A stretch of 28,997 nucleotides of DNA from a virus. The position numbers and the translations under genes were made by a program. The stretch covers positions 1 through 28,997 of IMG/VR virus record IMGVR_UViG_3300020200_000132, one strand, 5' to 3'. Shown here in pieces: positions 10,801-18,730 of this stretch (positions are counted from its first letter, which is position 1; every line of letters starts with the position of its first letter). The notes beneath the pieces are model-generated. The model was given only the letters and a program-made list of their open reading frames with translations. It was not told where the DNA came from and ran no database searches.

Positions 10801-11805
10801 TAATTGCAGTCTCCATCTATCTGGGTCTGATCCAAACAAATTCCATCCAATGAGATTCGCTAGTAATGGCAGTTGCTCTTTTGAACATTCATCAATATCA
10901 TTTAATGATTTTAATTTTTCAATATCATTATCATAATCAAATGCAGCAAATGAAAGAGTTTTTAGTAGTTTATAAAAAGGACCTTTTGAAACAAGTTCTT
11001 TTATTGTCTGGTTGTTATCTTTAAACAAATAAAATCTATCTCTTACTGTAAAATCCGCTTTATCTGCATAAAGATTGGAGTAAACAATATCTATCCAAGT
11101 TTTTAATTTATCTAATTGTTGGGTTCCGCTTTCATACTTCCCTGTTGAACTAACAAATACTGAGGGGTAGTAACTTGTATAGTTATTCTTCCACAAAAAT
11201 TCCATTAGTAACTTAATACAATCATTTAGATTTATTTCAGATCCTAAGAAAAGTTTATTAGAGATTAGATCTGCTATTTCATCATAAACATTTGTTACTG
11301 GGCCAGAAGTGTTCAGGAAATACAGCCAGGATAAATCTTGTATTAGTTCTATATGAGAGGCTGACGCGGGCGAACCTTGATTAAAATAGCTTGTTGGACT
11401 ATTCAATCTTATAGACGGCAGAAGAGTATCCAGCAAATAGTCTTTAAATTCCTCTGTGTTCTTAAATTCGCTAAAAGAAGTTCCAACTTTATCTAATATA
11501 TTTAAATAGAAATCATTTGCATTTATATTAGTTAAATCATTTTGCTTTATAAAATATCTGTATATTCCATCAAAAGAATTTATTGAACTAAATGCTGTAT
11601 TACTTATAGCACTAATATTTAAAACAGAAGATATATTATTTGCTAAAGATATATTTGAATTTATTATCTCATCCTTTACATCATATTCTTCATCGTAAGT
11701 AATAGCATCATCGAATAAAAGATACTTAGGAACAATATGCTCTAAAGCTTTAGAGTAATTTGATTTAAAGTATTTGTTATTATTGATGTAAATATTATTA
11801 GACAT
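7843..11805 (-). CDS. Giant baseplate wedge protein with a gpI (gp7-like) domain, 1320 aa
   Basis: This is a 1320-residue protein directly after the gp6/J-like gene, overlapping its stop by one base. Residues about 305-360 match the tail-protein-I pattern. There is EQLPLLANLIGWNLFG, then a basic/aromatic stretch with DRWRLQL, then KKAGTKKSLQFAL, corresponding to the conserved KGT-like element of P2 gpI. In T4 the corresponding wedge protein is gp7, which is also very large. The N-terminal 300 residues are mostly helical and Asn/Asp-rich. The remaining 950 residues are beta-rich, with many Tyr, Asn and Ser, and have no recognised domain. The order gp25-J-I is the classic contractile baseplate wedge. 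P2 gpI is under 200 aa, so this protein carries about a thousand extra residues. The wedge assignment is fairly sure; the function of the extension is unknown. Confidence 0.75.
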   Translation of the reverse strand: MSNNIYINNNKYFKSNYSKALEHIVPKYLLFDDAITYDEEYDVKDEIINSNISLANNISSVLNISAISNTAFSSINSFDGIYRYFIKQNDLTNINANDFYLNILDKVGTSFSEFKNTEEFKDYLLDTLLPSIRLNSPTSYFNQGSPASASHIELIQDLSWLYFLNTSGPVTNVYDEIADLISNKLFLGSEINLNDCIKLLMEFLWKNNYTSYYPSVFVSSTGKYESGTQQLDKLKTWIDIVYSNLYADKADFTVRDRFYLFKDNNQTIKELVSKGPFYKLLKTLSFAAFDYDNDIEKLKSLNDIDECSKEQLPLLANLIGWNLFGSDPDRWRLQLKNAVSIYKKAGTKKSLQFALNSIFPKNQFDIETGIKELWECYLPNLIYYSLATESTYFTANDIGARSEPNFDLQGTLIQLGVSSGFSTRNLDHNIRLATDAILLDLYNSFSGSFISWRSYEGPFVFYYRNREYPIPPFEEYPYYVNVEFNYEMIQAIMDRLVCFGVPRSFAEKVRDYITENIIDTDEEIRASSWLFFTSGYTPPPNLEDLILNSNSNRSEYASLWSGKSSHFKLDLNSSNFDFGKKIDEVGSGGAVILASKAINEFSPAHAIPLINLNLSSIDKVESEEYNLPIVNINGIEVLETNKIQSNYQASALNIGAYKRNTGVGTNFNRFELNTLASKAYTNSVSLNSIPRNSIRRRNYDKLLPKNGYYDRTGFNMPVSFDMSSSLSGIPLGFIPSSLKFESITNYIDLPEIYSTCQNLNSNKSFYGYNVSNTTRCRGHLPISYFSSNDYYIDRSQLPEIFQTMHRVGESKKVYPSIKNFSGTPAVQFLWKNVYRSGTNLEFISANSFPASMNDYTNFKFGKDLHKLYQIYTKEFNRHTLTDYILDLDGNNFTSHVYGPLIYNYDFDTVNSSYVTSSLEEENLILDKDNIFSIAAVQLTNLGTYVQSSLISTRTDFVNSSMINGMDLIMTSSTNLASDYFSIFRVASKNKIFGTSDYMYDRTFLKMSTVAQNGINSQRLRINVCYSSIPTANGYPSSRNFLLPEHEFKLKINGLMSSYNGLILGGGGVGSIIHTKPVNNAAWFYGLDGHWHYESLEIDGFMRNIQNYLHKYTYNDIVRQHEEPSGPSIIRLNCIDIVQNRERTVTPLLTFSKDDFFECEFNFHTYNPYFGKYSKDYYLSSNFETIHSKTQDYFIEIFPIVNNITSGENKKFLLLDKVEIIDSTMNTMASVISSDDNECPANRVYLEEVDLRNIFKFWNYISGKNSGIGLASRVASGTSSVLLSDGGSRLDYKLSVDWLQAGTSTKYTTVGNILNTFKVPV

Positions 11806-13397
11806 TAGACTAGAACTATATTAACAGTAAAGTTGTTTAATTGTATTATTTCGTTAAACTCAATTTTTATTGTGGAATCAATATTATCTAAGGTAGCATA
11901 CCTAACATCTGTCAAATCTAAGATATACTTTATTAGATCTTGTGGAACAAAAGGGTCCCCAAAATCACTGTTATCAACATTAAAGTATTCTAATATTTTA
12001 GAAGATATTTTATTTTTTATTTCGGTTTGAAAGTTTTTAAACTTCTTATCAATAGTAGCAGTAATAAAAATATCTAATGTTCTTATTAAGCCATCAACTA
12101 TCACTGGCTCATCAGTTATCATCTTCTTGTCCTGGATAGCTTCAAGCAATTGCTTCTTGTACTCTGGGGTTGCTTTCCTTAACTGAATATCTGAGGCTCT
12201 TTCTAGTATGAATAAATCAATCATATTGGCAGATGAGTATGCTCTTCTGACTACTGCATTTGCCTTCCCCGTTGAGCCGTAATTTGAAATAAAAGAATTT
12301 GCAAAAGCCTTATAATCTGTTAAAGTTACTAACCTATCTTGGCTTCTAAATACCAGTGGGGCATATCTTATAGCCTTTTGAATTGACTCAGCGTCAGAGC
12401 CCCCTGTTCCCTGACTGCTATTTTCTAATACTCCATTTGATTCTAAAGTTGTAGCTCCATCTGTTAATGTAACTTTTATAGGAGCATTTATAACTTCTGA
12501 TGCAATATTTCCTCTGGTGCCTCCTCCGACTCTATAACTTATTGTATAATCGTCATTAACGGCGGGAGACAATCCTACCGAAGAGTCTCCAAATATTATC
12601 GTAGCTTTAAAATCATCATTTGTTGTAACTTGAAATATTTTGTCGCTTGGCCCAGAAGCAAAATAGATATTCTCTTCTTCTTTATAAATTCCTTGTGTTT
12701 GAGGAGATCCTTCAATATAAATTTGAGCACTCTTCTCAACATAAGGAAATTGAGATAGTTCAACAGTTTTTACAACATCATTATCAAAGAATATGCCTTT
12801 CTCAATAATCAAAGCTCCCTCTAGAAGCACAGCATCATCTATTACTATACTACCTCCAGAATTTGATACTTGAAACTCTAAATTATTTGATCTATTTTTT
12901 AAATCAACAGTCCCATCAACATTAACTTTATACAATGTGTATGTTATAGGTGCGGAGTCTTCAGAAGAATTAATAGTTATAATCCTATTTTCGGCTAGGA
13001 CTGATGCTGATGAGGCAGCATAGGCAGTTTTAATTGTTACCTTGGCATTGGCTGCTGCTGAGATAGGGCCCTTCATTCTAATACCTATTAACTCTAATAG
13101 CTTTTTTACGCTATTTCTTTCTCTAGCTGTTTTTAAAAAGTTTTCATTTGCCAAATAGTCAGATTTAAATGATTGAATATGACCGACAGCAGCCATCATC
13201 TCAATAAGAAACATTCCAAAATCTGATTCAGAAAAATTTGAATAATCTGATGCATAGACAGCTTTAGCATAATTTAATAAGGTGTCCCTAAATGTTGCAT
13301 AGTCTCCAGCGGAATAGTCTAATAGTTTTTCTCTATTATCTAAATCTGTTGGAACTAACTTTAAAAAATCAGATGTTACTTTTCCTGTGAAAGCCAT
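11805..13397 (-). CDS. Baseplate wedge protein, gp6/J-like
   Basis: This 530-residue protein forms the wedge core of the contractile baseplate, the ring that links hub and fibres and triggers sheath contraction. The N-terminus has the family pattern: LLDYSAGDYATFRDTLL (residues 26-42), an acidic SDFGMFLIEMMAAVGH segment (58-73), then YLANENFLKTARER (81-94) and LLELIGIRM (100-108). Residues 287-300 give the strand-turn YRVGGGTRGNIAS, and QDRLVTLTDYKAFA (353-366) is the J-type motif before the C-terminal domain. The C-terminus ends in short alternating strands, as in baseplate J proteins. It overlaps the gp25-like stop and the next start by one base each and has no Shine-Dalgarno, so it is probably translated by coupling. 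The family assignment is strong; T4 gp6 is somewhat longer. Confidence 0.87.
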   Translation of the reverse strand: MAFTGKVTSDFLKLVPTDLDNREKLLDYSAGDYATFRDTLLNYAKAVYASDYSNFSESDFGMFLIEMMAAVGHIQSFKSDYLANENFLKTARERNSVKKLLELIGIRMKGPISAAANAKVTIKTAYAASSASVLAENRIITINSSEDSAPITYTLYKVNVDGTVDLKNRSNNLEFQVSNSGGSIVIDDAVLLEGALIIEKGIFFDNDVVKTVELSQFPYVEKSAQIYIEGSPQTQGIYKEEENIYFASGPSDKIFQVTTNDDFKATIIFGDSSVGLSPAVNDDYTISYRVGGGTRGNIASEVINAPIKVTLTDGATTLESNGVLENSSQGTGGSDAESIQKAIRYAPLVFRSQDRLVTLTDYKAFANSFISNYGSTGKANAVVRRAYSSANMIDLFILERASDIQLRKATPEYKKQLLEAIQDKKMITDEPVIVDGLIRTLDIFITATIDKKFKNFQTEIKNKISSKILEYFNVDNSDFGDPFVPQDLIKYILDLTDVRYATLDNIDSTIKIEFNEIIQLNNFTVNIVLV

Positions 13398-13840
13398 TAT
13401 AAGTTAAAATTAAATTCAAAAGTTACTACTTGTTCATCATTAAGAGTACAGTCCAATAGTACCATTAATTGTGAAGTTTCAGTCTCAAATATTTGTAGTG
13501 CAGAAACTGAAATTTTACTTAAATATCTAGATATTGAAGTAAGTATTGTGTCTCTTACTTGAGAAAAAGTAATCTCATCCATTGGTTCCATTAAAAATCT
13601 TTTTAGATTACAACCGTAGTTAGGAAGCATAAACCTTTCTCCAGGCTCAGTTTTTAAAAGCTGTAATAAATTACTTTTTATTAAATTTAATCCAGTTTCC
13701 TTGGAGAAGTAACCACGAGAACCATCTTTTTCTATAGGATACTTAAATCCTATATTTTTTTTAATTTTTAGGTTAACAGTATTATTCGCTCTTTGTGATA
13801 GAACTTTACCATAAATATTTACATTATCTGAGGTTGTCAT
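13397..13840 (-). CDS. Baseplate wedge protein, gp25/W-like
   Basis: This 147-residue protein is of the GPW/gp25 family, the small wedge component that nucleates the sheath at the baseplate. The diagnostic core motif is at residues 65-69 (EPGER), followed by FMLPNYGCNLKRFLMEP, matching the conserved E-P-R element of the family. Two helices (TGLNLIKSNLLQLL before the motif, ITFSQVRDTILTSI after) and a C-terminal beta segment (VVTFEFNFNL) complete the usual layout. Its length is typical (T4 gp25 is about 130 aa). It lies directly upstream of the gp6/J gene with a one-base overlap, the universal W-J order. The upstream neighbour is the glycoside hydrolase, an unusual insertion between the spike and gp25 genes. 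The identification is secure. Confidence 0.93.
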   Translation of the reverse strand: MTTSDNVNIYGKVLSQRANNTVNLKIKKNIGFKYPIEKDGSRGYFSKETGLNLIKSNLLQLLKTEPGERFMLPNYGCNLKRFLMEPMDEITFSQVRDTILTSISRYLSKISVSALQIFETETSQLMVLLDCTLNDEQVVTFEFNFNL

Positions 13841-15963
13841 TAATATAACCTATAAAAATCATTAGTTTTTGCTGCTTCTTCTAATACGTCAAGATATCCA
13901 TTAACGTAATCAAAGGCAGTATCAAACCATTCATCGTACTTCCACCAGTCTGGAGTGGTATTGGTTCCTGGTGTAATGTAATACCCAGTTCCTGAAGCCC
14001 AAAATTTAGTAGAACTTATATTATCTAAATTTTCATTATCAGACCAAATCTGTATACTTGATCCATCTCCATACCCCTGTTCATTATTTAAACCCCTTAG
14101 ATATTGCCAAAGATGACCGCTAGCTTGTAGTCTAAGTGCTGAAGCTGGCAGATAATCGTATTGGGATCCAATCAAATATGCTTGAGGTATAGGCTCCCAT
14201 ATATTCATTATAAATTGAAAACATCTTTCAAGAACAAACATTTTTTTAACAGCTTGTTCATTTAATTGCTTATATATTGGACCAGAAGAAGTACTAGGAA
14301 TTATCTGATTTTCTGATATTGAATTATCTATTAAAATAGAAGAGAAGCTTCTAAAATATGTTTTGTAATTTCTACAAGCACTAATATAGTCAACTAGATC
14401 AACACCATCTGAAACATAGGAAGTAATTAATGGACTGTAAGGATTTTTATCATAGTAGGGCACATAATTTTTTGATTTAGTTACAAAATCTAGTGTGGAT
14501 GATAAAACGGCTCCAAGTGCATTTAATACTGGGGCATTATAAACTGCGGCTGCTATAAAATTCCACTTTTCTTGGGTAGTTGAGACATGAAGATCTGAAT
14601 CATACCTTTCATGCCATGGAATAGTCGCGCTGTAATATCCAGAATCTTTTTGAATATTAATACTATTTTCTTTTTGTTCAAACTTTAATTTTAATTGAGA
14701 TTTTTTTAGCCAACCATGTTTCAATGCTAACTCACTATATGATTCAGCATCATCAGATCTTCTTGTAGTCCCATCCCAATGAAAGAGTCCTTGAACACTA
14801 GCAAAAGGTAAATGGGTTAACCCTAAATCAATTAAACCTTGCCAAACCATTCCACCGTAATTCTTTCCATCATTCATCCACTCAATAATATCTTTATAAA
14901 AAGTATTCGGGGGTGCCCCACCTTCGTTATACATTGAGGGTCTTCCTATAATTTTAGATGCAGATACAGCTTCGTCTACATACCTCTCAGCTACCATTTT
15001 TGAATTAGTAATATATGGATGTATAGATGCAAAATTATAGCTAGAAGAAAATTGTATTAAATCAGATGGGTATAAAGGATAAGGTGATCCATTATTTGGC
15101 CCCCCTGTCAAAGTCCCACTATAAAATCTAAAAGTATCCCCATTTCCAAAAGTTATACCAACATTTATAGAAGATAATAATGAACTTATTAAATAAGAAC
15201 TACTAACGATTACTTCACTAAATAAATGGGGTCTAGAACTTGAGTCAGTTTCATTAGCTAAATCAAAAGACCAAAAAGATTGAAATGAAGATAAGCTAGA
15301 GCATAAATCATTTATAAATGGCACTGCTGAATTATTGTAAAAATTTTGAGCGGCAGATTGCGACGATACTTGATATTCAAAAGGAATTCTATTCCAAGAT
15401 TGGGCTAATCCAAAATATACTGGGTCTGTATATAATTGTGTCGCAGAACCAGTCCCTGTTACAGAAAAATCAGATCCAGGCTCCATTAATTGTGATCCTT
15501 GTGGAACATATGTTGAATCAAAAATAACTAATTGAACTCTTATTTTATGCTTTTCGCAAAGACGCATAAAGTCTTTAGTATCCTTTAGATATTTTTCTTT
15601 ATTTTTATTCCAAACATATATATTAGTAAAAACTCTAATGGCATTTATTCCAGCATCTCTAATCATTTGCAAACATTTATTATTATCTTCTGAATTGTAA
15701 TACCACCATTGAGATGTTTTGTTTGCCCCTAAAAAAGTTGACGAAGATTCAAATCCATATAGTTCAGATGATCCGTAGCCGTAGCCGGGTACTTGAAAAC
15801 TATCAACACCTATAATTTTCAAATCTTCTTTTGATAATCTAGGCATGAAGCCAGATTTTTCCCATTCTGAGTACATTATGGGAACATAGTTTACTCCTCT
15901 ACAATTAGTATAGTATTTTGTAGCTCCAGGAGAATAACCCAAATTTTGTGTTCCCTTAGTCAT
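13840..15963 (-). CDS. GH-A clan (GH5-like) glycoside hydrolase in the baseplate operon, 707 aa
   Basis: The N-terminal 420 residues read as a (beta/alpha)8 glycoside hydrolase of clan GH-A. RGVNYVP (22-28) is the first strand and DAGINAIRVFTN (103-114) carries the conserved Arg110. LANET (235-239) gives the Asn237-Glu238 acid/base pair, and IHPY (314-317) the His-x-Tyr of strand 6. SMYNEGG (343-349) places the nucleophile at Glu347, and GGMVWQGLID (370-379) the strand-8 Trp374. The two glutamates are 109 residues apart, normal for GH5-type enzymes. Residues 420-707 are an unassigned C-terminal region rich in Trp, Tyr and Ser. There is no signal peptide, as expected for a virion part. It lies 4 bases after the LamG gene and overlaps the gp25-like start by one base. 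The substrate is unknown; it probably cleaves a beta-linked host surface polysaccharide. A catalytically silent virion domain is possible but less likely given the complete motif set. Confidence 0.85.
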   Translation of the reverse strand: MTKGTQNLGYSPGATKYYTNCRGVNYVPIMYSEWEKSGFMPRLSKEDLKIIGVDSFQVPGYGYGSSELYGFESSSTFLGANKTSQWWYYNSEDNNKCLQMIRDAGINAIRVFTNIYVWNKNKEKYLKDTKDFMRLCEKHKIRVQLVIFDSTYVPQGSQLMEPGSDFSVTGTGSATQLYTDPVYFGLAQSWNRIPFEYQVSSQSAAQNFYNNSAVPFINDLCSSLSSFQSFWSFDLANETDSSSRPHLFSEVIVSSSYLISSLLSSINVGITFGNGDTFRFYSGTLTGGPNNGSPYPLYPSDLIQFSSSYNFASIHPYITNSKMVAERYVDEAVSASKIIGRPSMYNEGGAPPNTFYKDIIEWMNDGKNYGGMVWQGLIDLGLTHLPFASVQGLFHWDGTTRRSDDAESYSELALKHGWLKKSQLKLKFEQKENSINIQKDSGYYSATIPWHERYDSDLHVSTTQEKWNFIAAAVYNAPVLNALGAVLSSTLDFVTKSKNYVPYYDKNPYSPLITSYVSDGVDLVDYISACRNYKTYFRSFSSILIDNSISENQIIPSTSSGPIYKQLNEQAVKKMFVLERCFQFIMNIWEPIPQAYLIGSQYDYLPASALRLQASGHLWQYLRGLNNEQGYGDGSSIQIWSDNENLDNISSTKFWASGTGYYITPGTNTTPDWWKYDEWFDTAFDYVNGYLDVLEEAAKTNDFYRLY

Positions 15964-15967
15964 AATA

Positions 15968-18730
15968 TTACTCAGATAAAATTGGTTCCCACATCAGATT
16001 TGGTACATCAATATTTTTAAAGAAATTCTTTGATGCATTATAATTATTTAGTATTTCAGCAGCACTTAAAGGTCTTGAATAGAATTTAATTCCTCCAACA
16101 TATCCTCTAAAGCCACTTGTTATTCCTCCATATTGCCCACCCATAAAATTACCAGTCTGCATTCCATCAGTATATCCGCCCCCTATTATCCATGGAGTAG
16201 TCTCTATTTCTGGTGTATATGAGTCTAGCAATGGACCTCCCTTTAATTCATCTACTGGAACAGAGGACATGGTAGTTAAGTTATATTCAAATGAATTTGA
16301 TTTAGCTATGCTCTGAGTGTACAGATTTTCTTTTCTTATGTCAACTCCAAAGACATCTGTATAGCTAGACACAGTAAGAAGTTGTCCATCGCAGTACATA
16401 CTTATCTTGTCACCGTTTGGATCTAAAGTCAATGCTATTTGACAAAACTCTCGGCCACAAGAAGATAAAGATACTCCATTGACGCTATCCCAAATATTAA
16501 ACTTCATGTTATACCATAGACTACTTATTTGAGTACAACTGTCATTCATATCAAATGATTTGTTTACGAATCCAACACTTGAAGAATCAAATGATTGCGT
16601 CGGAGCTAATACAAGGCAAGCATCTTCTATCCTGTTATCATGACTGTTATTTGATGGTGGAAGATTAGATGTCAATCTTCTATCTCTTGTAAATCCAAAT
16701 ATTAAACCTTTTACAATATTAGGATTATTACTTCTCCTTATCTCTAATATGTTAGAATCCACAGAAGAAGCTCCAACTAAACCAGTATTTTCGTTGGCTA
16801 GTAGAAGTCTATAAAGTCCTGAAACTTCATAACCATCGCCGAATCCATAATGTTCCCCGTCTAATTCTGGTGCATAAGTCCACATCTCAAATGTGCCACC
16901 AGATCTTCTTGTAAATAAATCTTTTAATTCAGTTCTGTTTGGAAGTCTAATATAGCTTCCTACAGAACTTGGGACTGTAGGAGAGGTCATGGAGTTCCTA
17001 GTTATTCCTTCTAAGTAAGCTATGCCTACTCCCTTTCCAAATATCTCAGCCTCACTCCTACCTACTATTTGAGCATTTAATAGTTCATTAATAGAAACAT
17101 CTCTGACAAGACTTGAATTCTTTAATTTAAATTCAATTGAACTTGGATCTACTACTGTAAACCTTAAAAGATTATATAGAACAAATAAATCATTGGTGGC
17201 AATGGAATTATTTAAAGATACACTTGGAGCATCCGTATTAGTACCATTAGATACAATGCCTCCGGTAGCATAATCATTAATTTCTAAGTGATCAATTGAT
17301 ATCTTATCATTGTCTTCTACCTGCTGAACGTAGTTTACAGTTAGAGGGAGTACAACCCCAGATACATCGGCTTGGCTTAGTACAAGTTTTCTTTGTTGCT
17401 GTATTTCAACATCAAAATTAATCCCTTCTAGATAGGAGAAATCATTTACAGGAACTTCTCCTGGTCTAAACAATACTGTCCCTCTTCCATAAAGAAGAGG
17501 TAGCCTAACTGCTAATTCAATTTGTTTCTTTCTTTTATTTATCTTTTGTTGATAATGAGAACCCTCAGATAATAATACTTGTCTTAAATTTTGTATGATT
17601 ATCTCTGGCCCAGCTTCATTTTGTATTTCTACTATCTGGGAAGAAACATCAAATATTCTTCTATTCTTTTGTCCAATGATGTGCGTTAGTAATTCATCTT
17701 TCTCATAGTACGGTATAAGTTCATTTGATTCATCAATTATGTTATCATCTAGTATGGTATTAACATAAGTTTTTATATCATTTAAAGATATTTGTTTTCC
17801 CCTTCCACCTATGTTTGGATCAAAGTCTAATTTCCATGCAGAGTTTCTTTCTATTAAATCTTCTCTCCTTTGAAGTTCTATTAATACAGGCTCTACTCCA
17901 CTAGTTTGCGAATCAAAATATAATCCATCTACTGAAAAAACAAATTTTCCACTCCTTGAAACTGGAGGACCAAAAGATAATCTAATTAATTCTTCTGGCT
18001 CTGGCAACTCAGGGACCGGAGGTCTCTGAATTCTAAAATCTGTTCCTGATAATATACCTGATACTTCAGTAATAAATTCTGGCTCTAAACTTGGATCTTC
18101 CGCTCTTGCATCAAGGATTCTATCTATCTCTCTTACTAATCCTAATGCTCTATTTCTAAAGTCTACAGCAGCTTGGATATCCTTACTATGAATATTAAAT
18201 CTTTTTAAAATAATATCTCTGTACTGTTCTGCTGTCATTCTTCTTCTTTCTTGAGCAGCATTGCCACCTGTATATTTTAGTATATCGGAATATTGTTCTA
18301 AACATCTTTTTATATCTCTTATCTCATTAGCAACATTTTGAGAAATATTATATAATCTTCCAACGGTTCCTGCGGCAGACCCCAATGCACCTAGGAATCC
18401 GCCTATAGAATTTGAGTTATCTGACTCCACTCCATTTCTTGAAGACCTTGAGACTAGTCTAAAAGTTCCATTGTTAGAATCGTATTCTATAATTCCATCC
18501 AAGAATTTTAAATCGGTAAGATAACTTTTTATAGCTCTATCAGCAGCATCTGCGCCTTCCTGGGTAGATCTTTTAAGCGGCACGAGCACAGATGACGGAA
18601 TAAGATTAATTGCATTAGAAGCAAGGTTTAATAAGCATTGAGGCATTCCAAAGGCCGATCCAACAGCCTCTAGTGGTGTTCCTCCTCTACCGCTTATAGC
18701 TAAAAATGTTCTTGTATCAAAATATACCAT
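15968..18730 (-). CDS. Virion structural protein with C-terminal LamG/ConA-like lectin domain, 920 aa
   Basis: This is a 920-residue protein immediately after the spike gene (one-base overlap), with a strong Shine-Dalgarno (GAGG at 18735-18738). The N-terminal 240 residues are helical, with a Gly/Ala-rich stretch at 110-125 and basic helices up to about 210. A middle beta region includes SGKFVFSVDGLYFDSQ (260-275) and a basic KINKRKKQIELAV segment (396-408). I recall both from virion proteins of marine myoviruses. Residues about 592-905 look like a LamG/concanavalin-A jelly roll: GGTFEMWTY (611-619), ICQ-type strands at 762-784 with a DGQLL turn, and GFRGYVGGIKFYSRPLSAAE (873-892), the usual closing LamG element. 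Such domains bind glycans. With the adjacent glycoside hydrolase this suggests a paired binding and cleaving arrangement. The structural role is sure; the ligand is unknown. Confidence 0.75.
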   Translation of the reverse strand: MVYFDTRTFLAISGRGGTPLEAVGSAFGMPQCLLNLASNAINLIPSSVLVPLKRSTQEGADAADRAIKSYLTDLKFLDGIIEYDSNNGTFRLVSRSSRNGVESDNSNSIGGFLGALGSAAGTVGRLYNISQNVANEIRDIKRCLEQYSDILKYTGGNAAQERRRMTAEQYRDIILKRFNIHSKDIQAAVDFRNRALGLVREIDRILDARAEDPSLEPEFITEVSGILSGTDFRIQRPPVPELPEPEELIRLSFGPPVSRSGKFVFSVDGLYFDSQTSGVEPVLIELQRREDLIERNSAWKLDFDPNIGGRGKQISLNDIKTYVNTILDDNIIDESNELIPYYEKDELLTHIIGQKNRRIFDVSSQIVEIQNEAGPEIIIQNLRQVLLSEGSHYQQKINKRKKQIELAVRLPLLYGRGTVLFRPGEVPVNDFSYLEGINFDVEIQQQRKLVLSQADVSGVVLPLTVNYVQQVEDNDKISIDHLEINDYATGGIVSNGTNTDAPSVSLNNSIATNDLFVLYNLLRFTVVDPSSIEFKLKNSSLVRDVSINELLNAQIVGRSEAEIFGKGVGIAYLEGITRNSMTSPTVPSSVGSYIRLPNRTELKDLFTRRSGGTFEMWTYAPELDGEHYGFGDGYEVSGLYRLLLANENTGLVGASSVDSNILEIRRSNNPNIVKGLIFGFTRDRRLTSNLPPSNNSHDNRIEDACLVLAPTQSFDSSSVGFVNKSFDMNDSCTQISSLWYNMKFNIWDSVNGVSLSSCGREFCQIALTLDPNGDKISMYCDGQLLTVSSYTDVFGVDIRKENLYTQSIAKSNSFEYNLTTMSSVPVDELKGGPLLDSYTPEIETTPWIIGGGYTDGMQTGNFMGGQYGGITSGFRGYVGGIKFYSRPLSAAEILNNYNASKNFFKNIDVPNLMWEPILSE

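Noticed and set aside
13840-15963. Recent cellular origin of the glycoside hydrolase gene
   Set aside because: Its base composition and AT-rich codons are like those of its neighbours, and its ends fit the operon exactly, so there is no compositional sign of recent transfer.
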